Assembly (NCBI GenBank): GCA_002341345.1
Contig: DDNW01000156.1
Coordinates: 14,532-41,796, forward strand
Length of the DNA stretch: 27,265 bases
Direction of reading: 5' to 3'
From: Erythrobacter sp. UBA2510
GTDB taxonomy: Bacteria; Pseudomonadota; Alphaproteobacteria; Sphingomonadales; Sphingomonadaceae
Under the pieces are notes generated by a model. That model was given only the letters and a program-made list of their open reading frames with translations. It ran no database searches and had not been told where the DNA came from. Positions 1 to 7,098 of the stretch are shown one piece after another. The position numbers and the translations under genes were made by a program. Position 1 is the first letter of the stretch. Each line of letters opens with the position of its first letter.

Positions 1-70
1 TCAATGAGAACCAACGAGCAGCGCCGCACAGACGGCTTGGCTGCGCCACCAGCGCGGAAAGTGAGGTCTC

Positions 71-385
71 GTGAACGAAAAGCCAGCAGCCGGGCTTACG
101 ACCGCGATTGTCGTCGCGCCATTGGTAGCGCTTTGCTGCCTTGGGCCGCTTTTTATCGGCTCGGCAGTGGGTGGTGTCGTGGGCTGGCTTAGCGGACAGG
201 GTCTTGCATTGACTGCCGTGCTGGCATTCTTGGCCGCAGCCATGGGCTACGCCGTGATGCGTTGGCGCAGGGCTTCATCCAATCGATTGAATGCCGGCCC
301 GACTTGCGCATGCGATGTATCTGAGGCGCGGCAGGACGTCGAGCTTGATGTCGTCAAGCCTGGGAACGAACGGTGGACCCGTTAA
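71..385 (+). CDS. MerF-like small membrane protein (putative mercury/heavy-metal uptake)
   Basis: This gene encodes a 104-residue protein with a GTG start. Residues 9-33 and 41-64 form two hydrophobic segments. The first contains a vicinal cysteine pair (VALCCLGP), and a CAC pair lies in the polar C-terminal tail. Two helices, a Cys-Cys in helix 1 and a second Cys pair on the cytosolic side match the MerF family of inner-membrane mercuric transporters, which pass Hg(II) inward for MerA. No merA, merP or merR is visible in the window. The protein is somewhat longer than classic MerF (about 80 residues), and its final 30 residues are charged and unconserved-looking. Its neighbours (HisI, a GDCCVxC remnant and CcdA) fit a metal-stress patch. 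Another small two-helix membrane protein is possible. The family call is by motif only. Confidence 0.6.
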   Translation: MNEKPAAGLTTAIVVAPLVALCCLGPLFIGSAVGGVVGWLSGQGLALTAVLAFLAAAMGYAVMRWRRASSNRLNAGPTCACDVSEARQDVELDVVKPGNERWTR

Positions 386-475
386 TCGCAACAATTCCGG
401 CGATCCGCAGCGCACGGTGGCGATCGCTCAGGCCGGGCGATCATCCATCGAGTACGTCCGAATCAAGAAGTGCCG

Positions 476-919
476 ATGCCCCTCGAAGATCAGCGACCTG
501 ACCGATTGAGAGCGGACCCTGCTGAGATGATCGAAGAATGCTCGGCCCTGTTGCCAAAGTTCAATGAGGACGGGCTCATTCCCGCTGTCGCGACAGACGT
601 AGCGAGTGGAGTGGTGCTGATGCTGGCCTGGATGAATGCGGAGGCGTTGAACAAGACGATCGAGACCGGCCAGGCCTGGTACTGGAGCCGGTCCCGCCAG
701 CGTCTCTGGCATAAGGGCGCGACCAGCGGGCAGATCCAACAGGTCGAAGAACTGCACATCGACTGTGATCAGGACGCGGTCTGGCTCAAGGTGCATGTCG
801 TGGGCGACGGCGGCTGTTGTCACACCGGCCGAACCAGTTGTTTTTATCGCCGAATTGTGACCGGGACGGAGGGTCCGACGCTCTGCCGGCCATCCCGCGC
901 TCGGCCATTGTCGCGCTGA
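476..919 (+). CDS. hisI: Phosphoribosyl-AMP cyclohydrolase (HisI)
   Basis: This enzyme opens the adenine ring of phosphoribosyl-AMP in the third step of histidine synthesis and is a zinc enzyme. The family signatures are all present and in order: [29 protein letters not shown], the metal-binding DCDQDA and the zinc-binding [11 protein letters not shown]. The protein is about 147 residues, near the usual 130-150, but the tail after CFYR is arginine/proline-rich and atypical. Start choice is uncertain: GTG at 470, ATG at 476 (preceded by AAGAAG) and ATG at 527 are all in frame. No other his gene is nearby, so this is probably an accessory paralogue rather than part of a his operon. It lies between a MerF-like gene and a metal-protein remnant, and HisI paralogues are known in metal-stress gene clusters. 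Confidence 0.88.
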   Translation: MPLEDQRPDRLRADPAEMIEECSALLPKFNEDGLIPAVATDVASGVVLMLAWMNAEALNKTIETGQAWYWSRSRQRLWHKGATSGQIQQVEELHIDCDQDAVWLKVHVVGDGGCCHTGRTSCFYRRIVTGTEGPTLCRPSRARPLSR

Positions 920-999
920 GAGGCCGCCTCAGAAACGAGGCCATAAGCTGTACATGCCTGAATTCAGTCCTGCGAAAATGGCTATTGCGAATCCTTCAT

Positions 1000-1144
1000 G
1001 TATGGACGGCCCCCTTTGCGGTCTTATCGCAACCGATGCAGGTGTAGAAGAACTGGCAAGCGTCGGTCGACATAGTCCCAGCTTCACGCTTCCGCAGTTC
1101 GGGCAGGTGATCGCTAATTGAGTGATCACGGATATTCCGGCCAT
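1000..1144 (-). pseudogene. Frameshifted remnant of a GDCCVxC-type cysteine-rich protein
   Basis: Read on the minus strand from ATG 1144, the first 16 codons give ITCPNCGSVKLG. The next recognisable block, STDACQFFYTCIGC, is in a different frame (about 1069 down to 1024). A following IRPQRG block is back in the first frame. Joined in order, these blocks resemble the small GDCCVxC-domain proteins, which have a CPxCG, a T-DACQFFY-C-GC block, an LRPKxGDCCVFC block and a CPP ending. Two shifts of opposite sign are needed, and the GDCC/FC end cannot be found. The gene therefore looks dead. These proteins are common beside metal-resistance genes. The family assignment is from memory of the motif and should be treated as probable. 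Confidence 0.5.
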
Positions 1145-1154
1145 CGGTCGCCCC

Positions 1155-1703
1155 TCACATTGCTAACGGCGGAACCCAAAAGAAGTAGGCGTTCAGCATG
1201 TAGAGTCCGGACGCAATCAGCGTTATACCACCAGCCGTCTCGAAAATGCGACGATATGGAGCTAAGCCCTGTAAATTCTCGAGCCAGCCAACGCTGGCGG
1301 CGCCAAAAGCGACCGGCAACGCGCGTCCTGTGCCAAATGCGAGCAGTAGAATGGCCCCAATCCACGGGGAGCCGAGCCCTGCTGTCGCACCAAGCAGCAC
1401 GATAAGTGCCGGCGTGCAAAACGGGCAGACTGCGATCGAGAATATGGCACCAAGAACAAACGCCCCCCAAGAGGCTGTGGGTCGCTTCGCTCTAAACGCG
1501 AAAGCCGGCAGTGGCAGCCGAATCCATCCGGTCCACATCAGTCCGAGAACAATCAGGAGAGGGCCAACCACCAGTCCCCATTCTCGTCCGATGAGAGACG
1601 CCACCCAGCGGCGACCCAGTCCTGCAATGTGTGTTTTGAGCCCGCGATGGGCAACGAGGCTGCCCTCAGACCACGAATATCGGCTTGGCGCGCGAGCAAG
1701 CAT
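1155..1703 (-). pseudogene. CcdA/DsbD-type membrane protein, N-terminal half missing
   Basis: The reading frame gives 182 residues, of which residues 45 onward look like the second half of a CcdA-family thiol-disulfide membrane protein. Visible features are a helix at 45-60, then the redox segment with CPFCTPAL (about residues 92-99), a helix rich in Gly/Ala with FGTGRALPV, and a final helix ending near residue 172. Full CcdA proteins are about 220-250 residues with six helices and a first redox helix carrying SPC. That first helix is absent here, and the first 40 residues are polar and unlike the family. An in-frame TAG lies 15 codons upstream of ATG 1703, so the missing part is not simply a wrong start. 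The tRNA gene lies about 90 bases upstream, and a deletion or insertion there probably removed the front of the gene. Confidence 0.65.
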
Positions 1704-1795
1704 CTCGCCCCCGCGAAAGTCGGAATCGGGCCTCGAAATCGGCGTCTAAAGCGGGGAGCAATCGCTCGACCCTCAAAGCCATCCCTTGAGAGAGA

Positions 1796-1872
1796 TGGCG
1801 CGCCCGACACGATTCGAACGTGTGGCCTCCACCTTCGGAGGGTGGCGCTCTATCCAGCTGAGCTACGGGCGC
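1796..1872 (-). tRNA. tRNA-Arg (CCG anticodon)
   Basis: Folding the minus strand gives a 77-base cloverleaf. The acceptor stem is GCGCCCG/CGGGCGC with a G discriminator and an encoded CCA at 1798-1796. The D arm contains AGCTCAGCTGGATAGAGC, the anticodon stem is CCACC/GGTGG with loop CTCCGAA (anticodon CCG, arginine), and the T arm has GTTCGAATC. It is intact. Its 3' end points toward the truncated CcdA-like gene, and its 5' end points toward the integrase. I found no second copy of its 3' part in the window, so it cannot be confirmed as the attachment site of the integrase-bearing element. Confidence 0.96.
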
Positions 1873-2233
1873 ATCGACATTCAGATAGTTTCCGAGATCG
1901 AGCACGGTCAATCCCGAATTCAACGATCGAATCGGCGCAAACGACGCAGGCTTTAGCCCTGCCGATCATCGCCGCTCGTACGCTACAACCTCCTTTCAGT
2001 TTGCTTCCGTGGCGCTTCCGCGACCTCGGAGGTAGTTTTTTCGCTTCCTTCGAGTTTCGCCAATCGCTTGGTCTAACTCGCTTTTCTCAATGCCCCCAAT
2101 CAGCAGACTTGACTTAGCTCTGCCTTCGGAGGATTGGGGTGTTAGAAAACGTCATTAAAATCAATCCTTTCCTGTTCTGACGAATCAAGTTGTATCTTGT
2201 TTTGTTCCATTCTGCATCCGGGAGTGATCCGGG
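1873..2233. other. Gene-free interval between tRNA-Arg and integrase, with two inverted repeats
   Basis: I see no convincing gene in these 361 bases. Two inverted repeats lie close together: CGAGTT at 2051-2056 with AACTCG at 2075-2080, and CCCCAATC at 2094-2101 with GATTGGGG at 2132-2139 (30-base loop). Neither has a clean T-run in the direction needed to end the integrase transcript. Inverted and direct repeats downstream of an integrase stop often belong to the attachment site, so this interval is the most likely place for an attP/attL arm. That is inference from position only. Confidence 0.4.
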
Positions 2234-3274
2234 TCAAAAAGCATCGCGGGCACCCTTCTGATAGTCCGGATGGTGGTGTTCATAATGGCGCTCGAGAGTG
2301 CGGATCGTCATACCCAAAAATGCGCAGGCTTCGTTCTTATCGACACCCTTCTGCATAAGCCACGTGGCACAGGTATGGCGCAACGTATGCGGCATCACTC
2401 GATCGTAGCCATCCGTCGGGATTCCTGATTCAACCACCGCTCTACGAAAGCTGCCTTTGACGTCGGCGACTGCAGCTCCACGGTAGGTAATTACATGCGT
2501 ATCGTCGGGGTACTGCGCGCGGCGCCTCTGAAGATATTTGACCAGCCTTTTCGGTATGGCGGTGCGCGGCCGCTTTTTCTTTGTCCGACGCCTGCCGATC
2601 GGATTCCAATCAATGTGCCCCCGCTCTAAATCCACATCGTTCCACGTCAGCGACAGAATTGCTTCTTTGCGCTGACCGGTCAGCGCGCCGATAGCGATAA
2701 ACAAGGGAAGGTGTTCTGCTGCGCCCTTCAGTCGTCGGGCCGCTTTGACCAGCTGGATGAATTCTTTGGGCTCCAGCCAACGGATACGTCCATCCTCCGA
2801 TTCTGGGCGATACACACTTACCAGTTGGGAAACATAGCCATCCTTTTTGTAGCGTTTGACCGCCGAACCGAGAACTCCCAACTCCCGCCGAACTGTCTCG
2901 ACAGCACGGTCGCGCTTTTCGACGTATTCGTCGCAAGTATCTTCAGTGATTTCTGACAGGTAGCGATTTTCCCAAAATGGGAGCATCGCCTTCACCGCCT
3001 CCTGAATCCTCTTTGGTGCCTTAACCTTCGGAAGCCGTTTCACCATATAGTAGTTCAGGACGTCGGTAATCAGCACCGCGTCTGGTGGCGGGGCTACCTT
3101 CGGCCGACTGCGCCCAATGCACCATTCGTGCCGGAAGAGCTCAGCTTTTTCGCGGTCGCGCGTGAAAGTTGAGAGTTCCCTGCTTTTTCCGCCTTCGGTG
3201 ACATAGAGGTAGAAGTTCCCATCCGGGTTCTTGCGATCGATTTCGAGTCTGGGTTCTCCGATTGGTCTGGACAT
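2234..3274 (-). CDS. Tyrosine recombinase (phage-type site-specific integrase)
   Basis: The enzyme cuts and rejoins DNA at attachment sites through a tyrosine-DNA link. Numbering from the GTG at 3310, catalytic Arg is R214 (TGQRKEAIL), the HxxR box is H308-R311 (HTLRH), and the nucleophile is Y343 in LERHYEHHHPD. The usual second histidine (LGH) is replaced by M334 (FLGMT). This LGM...HY.HHHPD arrangement is a recognised variant among alphaproteobacterial phage and island integrases. Residues 40-165 form the arm/core-binding region. I prefer ATG 3274 because the GTG at 3310 lies inside the upstream gene and has its GGAG too close. The short HTH gene just upstream and overlapping is a probable excisionase, and a divergent repressor-like gene follows. 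This is the integration module of the island or a prophage remnant. Confidence 0.93.
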   Translation of the reverse strand: MSRPIGEPRLEIDRKNPDGNFYLYVTEGGKSRELSTFTRDREKAELFRHEWCIGRSRPKVAPPPDAVLITDVLNYYMVKRLPKVKAPKRIQEAVKAMLPFWENRYLSEITEDTCDEYVEKRDRAVETVRRELGVLGSAVKRYKKDGYVSQLVSVYRPESEDGRIRWLEPKEFIQLVKAARRLKGAAEHLPLFIAIGALTGQRKEAILSLTWNDVDLERGHIDWNPIGRRRTKKKRPRTAIPKRLVKYLQRRRAQYPDDTHVITYRGAAVADVKGSFRRAVVESGIPTDGYDRVMPHTLRHTCATWLMQKGVDKNEACAFLGMTIRTLERHYEHHHPDYQKGARDAF

Positions 3275-3456
3275 GCTCTCACCATATTGAGGTTGATGTA
3301 TCGCTCCCACGCTCCGGCGGGAATTTTAGGGTTTCTCTGACCACTGGTCAGAAAAATATGATCCAGTTTTCGTTCACGAATTAGTTCCCGAATGGACGCG
3401 ACTGAAACCCCGACACGATCAGCCAATTCTCGTGGACTTTCGAGCAGAGAGGTCAT
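3094..3456 (-). CDS. Short excisionase/AlpA-like HTH protein reading into the integrase
   Basis: The first 55 residues form a compact winged-helix-like DNA-binding domain: LADRVGVSVASIRELIRERKL is followed by an IPAGAWERY strand, as in excisionases and AlpA-like proteins. Such proteins bend the att site and steer integrase toward excision. The reading frame then continues for about 60 more residues in a different frame over the start of the integrase gene (stop at 3094). That tail is Ser/Lys-rich and low in complexity, as expected of an out-of-frame read. Either the protein has a real long overlap, or a stop or frame near 3280 has been lost. Expression is from the 3457-3543 gap shared with the divergent XRE gene. 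The domain call is moderate. Confidence 0.6.
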   Translation of the reverse strand: MTSLLESPRELADRVGVSVASIRELIRERKLDHIFLTSGQRNPKIPAGAWERYINLNMVRACPDQSENPDSKSIARTRMGTSTSMSPKAEKAGNSQLSRATAKKLSSSGTNGALGAVGRR

Positions 3457-3543
3457 AATTCACTCCAATCAGTTTGGTTCTGTTTCCGAATCGCTTTTTA
3501 GATCACAGAATAATCCTATTGTTTACATTTCAATCATTCAAGC
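3457..3543. promoter_or_regulatory. Divergent promoter region between excisionase-like and repressor-like genes
   Basis: These 87 bases separate two divergent genes and must hold both promoters. The stretch is clearly AT-richer than the neighbouring genes. It contains TTGTTTACATTTCAATCATT just before the rightward start, but I cannot place -35 and -10 boxes with confidence. By analogy with phage switches, the XRE protein encoded to the right would be expected to bind here. Confidence 0.45.
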
Positions 3544-3999
3544 ATGAAATTGCTTGAGTTCGACCCGCGAGGTGTATTTTTGACGGTCCTAGATGACATG
3601 GCAGAGCGACTTGAGCAGGTGCGAAAGCGAGAAAAACTCTCTCAAGAGGCGTTTTCACAGCGCCTTGGCATCAGTCGGGGTGCCTACCAACACTATGTGA
3701 AAGGCGGTCGCGAGATACCGTCCTCCGTGCTGTCCGCGCTGCTCCGAGAATTCGAGGTCGATCCGTACTGGATGCTGCGCGGCGATGATGCGGGCGCATC
3801 GACTGAGAAAGAACGACTTCTCGTTGCAAATGCTGTGAAAATTACGCGGATGCTTCAGCGCGCATATGCGGAACGCAACGTCGCCTGGAGTGATGAGAAA
3901 TTGGAGACCGCAGTCCTATTCGCTCAATTTTACCTCTTCGACAAACGAGCGGTTGTTGAAGAGGACGAATCAATCATCGCCAACTTCGCTGCCACTTGA
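3544..3999 (+). CDS. XRE-family HTH transcriptional regulator (phage repressor-like)
   Basis: This 151-residue protein has a helix-turn-helix at about residues 20-75: LEQVRKREKLSQEAFSQRLG, then ISRGAYQHYVKGGREIPSSVL, a classic Cro/C1-type domain. It is followed by VDPYWMLRGDD, a common end to such domains. The C-terminal 70 residues are helical with no peptidase motif, so it does not appear to be a LexA/CI-type self-cleaving repressor. An alternative start is ATG 3598. It is divergent from the excisionase/integrase pair and its stop overlaps the longer possible start of the next gene. Its likely role is control of the integration genes and possibly the defence genes downstream. That role is inference. 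Confidence 0.82.
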   Translation: MKLLEFDPRGVFLTVLDDMAERLEQVRKREKLSQEAFSQRLGISRGAYQHYVKGGREIPSSVLSALLREFEVDPYWMLRGDDAGASTEKERLLVANAVKITRMLQRAYAERNVAWSDEKLETAVLFAQFYLFDKRAVVEEDESIIANFAAT

Positions 4000-4016
4000 T
4001 TTTGAAAGGACAATTC

Positions 4017-4340
4017 ATGGAAGATATTGAGATTCCAGACTACTATAACAAAGTCATGCACGGCTATACCGTTCATGAGCAGACCCGCGCGGGATATCTC
4101 ACATTATTGGCACTGAATCGGTCGGTGATGATAACAGGAACGCTTGTCTTGGTAGTGGCTGCGATATGTGCCGCTTTGCCCTTTTGGGCAACCATAGGCC
4201 TTGGAATGATATTCGTCTTCCTGCTCTTCCAGAAACTGATCGAAAACCGGAACGGCACGTTGGGTCTATTTTTTGTCCAGCATGGCCGCTTCCATCCGCA
4301 CTGGCAGTTCGTTGCACCGGAAAGCTGGCGGAATCCCTGA
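4017..4340 (+). CDS. Small two-helix membrane protein of unknown function
   Basis: From ATG 4017, preceded by GAAAGGA at a good distance, the protein is 107 residues. An in-frame ATT/ATG-proximal longer start at 3996 overlaps the upstream stop but lacks the ribosome site. Residues 35-55 and 57-75 are strongly hydrophobic and form a helical hairpin. Both ends are soluble and rich in aromatic residues and histidine (HGRFHPHWQF near the C terminus). I do not recognise the family. It ends 20 bases before the methyltransferase start and could be the first gene of that transcript. Small hairpin membrane proteins sometimes serve as defence-system effectors, but nothing here proves that. Confidence 0.7.
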   Translation: MEDIEIPDYYNKVMHGYTVHEQTRAGYLTLLALNRSVMITGTLVLVVAAICAALPFWATIGLGMIFVFLLFQKLIENRNGTLGLFFVQHGRFHPHWQFVAPESWRNP

Positions 4341-4360
4341 ATGACGATTGATTCCGCCCA

Positions 4361-7090
4361 ATGAACGCTACTGAAATCGCTGAAGCCATAGAAATACTGG
4401 CGGAACAGCCGTTTGACCCGGCCGAATTCCCCTACGCCTTTCTGGAAGCCTTTGGGCGCAAGCCTACCGAGATCAAACGGCTGCGTTCTGGCAACACCAA
4501 CAAGTCCGATCTGGGCGGCGTTCTTCAGCGCAACCAAATCCACGTCGCCGTCGCCGCGCCGGGTGAGGTCACGCATACGCTCACGGCACTGCGCGACAGC
4601 CCTGCCACCGCGAAGGCCAAGGCGAAGTTCATCCTCGCGACCGATGGTGATATGCTTGAGGCTCAGGATCTCACGAGCGGGGACATCCTCTCCTGCCCCT
4701 ATGCCGAGTTTGCCGAGAAGTTCGGTTTCTTCCTGCCGCTGGCGGGCATCACCACCATTCCCCAGCTGCGCGAAAGCTCGTTCGACATTCGCGCCACCCG
4801 CCTGTTCAACAAGCTCTATCTGGAGTTACTTCAGGACAATCCCGATTGGGACACCGCCGCCCGCCGCGCGGACATGAACCATTTCATGGCCCGGCTGATC
4901 TTCTGCTTCTATGCGGAGGATACCAGCATCTTCCACCCCAGCTATCCCTTCACCGGGACGGTCGAGAAGATGAGCGAGCGGGACAGTTCCAACACGCATG
5001 AAGTGATTGCTGAGCTGTTCCGCGCGATGAACACGCGCAAGGAAGAGCATGAGGCGGAGGGCATAAAGAGCTGGGCGCGGCCCTTCCCCTATGTGAATGG
5101 CGGACTGTTTGGCGGATCGCTGGATGTGCCGCGCTTTAACAAGTCGGCGCGCAATTACCTGATCCATATCGGCGGGCTGAACTGGACGAAGATCAACCCC
5201 GATATTTTCGGCAGCATGATCCAGGCCGTGGCCGATGATGAGGAGCGCGGCGCGCTGGGCATGCATTACACCAGCGTGCCCAACATCCTGAAAGTACTGA
5301 ACCCGCTGTTCCTCGACGATCTGCGGGCCAAGCTGGAGGAGGCAGGCGACAATAAGGTCAAGTTGCTCAACCTGCGCAAGCGGATGGCGAAAATTCGCGT
5401 GTTCGATCCGGCCTGCGGATCGGGCAATTTCCTCGTCATCGCTTACAAGGAAATGCGCAAGATCGAGGCGGAGATCAATCAGCGGCGCGATGAGGCCGAT
5501 CGGGGATCGGATATCCCGCTGACCAATTTTCGCGGGATCGAGCTGCGCGATTTTCCGGCGGAGATCGCCCGGCTCGCGCTCATCATCGCGGAGTTCCAGT
5601 CCGACGTGCTCTATCGCGGGCAGAAGTTAGCGCTGGCCGAATTTCTCCCGCTCGATGCACAGAACTGGATCGTCCAGGGCAATGCCCTGCGGCTCGACTG
5701 GCTGACGGTTTGCGAGCCTACCGGCAAAGGCGGCGGGAGGATTTTTGCCGATGATCTCTATGGCGCACCGCTGGACCAGGCCAAAATCGACTTCGAGAAC
5801 GAAGGTGGTGAGACATACATTTGTGGGAATCCGCCGTACCTAGGCAACAAGTTGCAGTCAGAGGAACAGAAGGGTGATCTCAAGGCTGTATTTGATGGGC
5901 GGGTGACAGGATGGAAGTCGTTAGACTACGTGGCCGGATGGCTAATGAAGGCAGCCGATTACGGTAAGCGCACACAATCGATTTCGGCCTTTGTGACGAC
6001 CAATTCGCTATGCCAGGGCCAGCAGGTTCCAATTCTTTGGCCCGCCATCTTTGAAGCAGGCCATGAAATCGAGTTTGCGCACACCTCATTTAAGTGGGCG
6101 AATCTTGCGAGCCACAATGCGGGCGTAATTGTGATCGTCATCGGTATTTCGAACGCAGGCACTGGCAGAAAGCGCCTTTACTCTTCTGATTCCGATGGTG
6201 CGACGCGCGAGAAAATCTGCAGAAATATCAATCCGTATCTTGTCGACGGGCCGAATGTAGTCGTGGAGGGCAGACGTGCGCCCTCCAAAGGGTCCGCGCC
6301 CATGCTTTTCGGCAATATGCCACGCGACGGCGGAAATCTTATAGTGTCCCGGGAGGAGATGGTCGAAGGTAGTAGGGCCGATCGGGTATTCCGAAACTAT
6401 CTCAGACCGTTCTTTGGATCAGAAGATTTTATCCAAGCCAAGACACGGTACTGCCTTTGGATTGAGCGGGACCAATACGAAGAATCCATCCAATCGCCAT
6501 TGATTGCATGTCGGTTGGCAGAAGTGCGGCAGATGCGTTTGGCGAGCAAGGCAGGGTCCACTCGTGACTTCGCGAAAGCCCCATATCGGTTCGTACAGAT
6601 TCAGGGGACAGCAGAGAAGTCCACGCTTATTGTTCCTCGTGTAAGCTCGGAGCGTCGCCCCTATCTTCCCGTAGGTCTGTTAGACAAAACTGCTGTGGTC
6701 GCGGATAGTGCCTTTGCAATCTACGACGCCCCACTATGGAATATGGCCATAATCGCTTCACGCTTGCATTTGGTTTGGATCGCTGCCGTCTGCGGAAAAC
6801 TCAAGACGGACTATCGGTACTCCAATACTATTGGCTGGAATACCTTCCCCACGCCAACTTTGACTGAGAAAAACAAAGCTGATCTCACCCGCTGCGCCGA
6901 GAATATCCTGCTGGCGCGTGAGGCGCATTTCCCAGCCACCATCGCCGATCTCTATGATCCCGATGCCATGCCCGAAAACCTGCGCGCTGTGCATGACGCC
7001 AACGACGAGATTCTGGAACGCATCTACATCGGCCGCCGCTTCCGCAATGACACCGAACGCTTGGAACGATTGTTTGAGCTTTACCGCTGA
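4361..7090 (+). CDS. MmeI-like N6-adenine DNA methyltransferase (defence-system modification subunit)
   Basis: The protein has 909 residues. The order fits MmeI-type enzymes: an N-terminal domain (1-150) with TEIKRLRSG and FFLPLAG; a helical spacer (150-330); a gamma-class methyltransferase core with SAM motif DPACGSGNF (from D349) and catalytic NPPY (N490-Y493); then a target-recognition region (about 500-840) and a short C-terminal helical domain. It would methylate adenine at a specific site to mark self DNA. MmeI itself carries a PD-(D/E)xK nuclease at its N terminus. Here I cannot find the D...ExK residues, so the protein probably only methylates, with cutting done by partners. The recognition region (about 5800-6880) is AT-richer than the flanks, suggesting domain exchange. 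The next gene starts 8 bases after the stop. Confidence 0.88.
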   Translation: MNATEIAEAIEILAEQPFDPAEFPYAFLEAFGRKPTEIKRLRSGNTNKSDLGGVLQRNQIHVAVAAPGEVTHTLTALRDSPATAKAKAKFILATDGDMLEAQDLTSGDILSCPYAEFAEKFGFFLPLAGITTIPQLRESSFDIRATRLFNKLYLELLQDNPDWDTAARRADMNHFMARLIFCFYAEDTSIFHPSYPFTGTVEKMSERDSSNTHEVIAELFRAMNTRKEEHEAEGIKSWARPFPYVNGGLFGGSLDVPRFNKSARNYLIHIGGLNWTKINPDIFGSMIQAVADDEERGALGMHYTSVPNILKVLNPLFLDDLRAKLEEAGDNKVKLLNLRKRMAKIRVFDPACGSGNFLVIAYKEMRKIEAEINQRRDEADRGSDIPLTNFRGIELRDFPAEIARLALIIAEFQSDVLYRGQKLALAEFLPLDAQNWIVQGNALRLDWLTVCEPTGKGGGRIFADDLYGAPLDQAKIDFENEGGETYICGNPPYLGNKLQSEEQKGDLKAVFDGRVTGWKSLDYVAGWLMKAADYGKRTQSISAFVTTNSLCQGQQVPILWPAIFEAGHEIEFAHTSFKWANLASHNAGVIVIVIGISNAGTGRKRLYSSDSDGATREKICRNINPYLVDGPNVVVEGRRAPSKGSAPMLFGNMPRDGGNLIVSREEMVEGSRADRVFRNYLRPFFGSEDFIQAKTRYCLWIERDQYEESIQSPLIACRLAEVRQMRLASKAGSTRDFAKAPYRFVQIQGTAEKSTLIVPRVSSERRPYLPVGLLDKTAVVADSAFAIYDAPLWNMAIIASRLHLVWIAAVCGKLKTDYRYSNTIGWNTFPTPTLTEKNKADLTRCAENILLAREAHFPATIADLYDPDAMPENLRAVHDANDEILERIYIGRRFRNDTERLERLFELYR

Positions 7091-7098
7091 GATATTAT

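Noticed and set aside
1246..1749. 167-residue plus-strand open frame
   Set aside because: It is antisense to the CcdA-like region, which has recognisable helices and the CPFC motif; arginine/serine-rich composition as in shadow frames.
2094..2139. CCCCAATC/GATTGGGG inverted repeat as an integrase terminator
   Set aside because: The loop is 30 bases and there is no T-run in the minus-strand direction, so I kept it only as an unexplained repeat.
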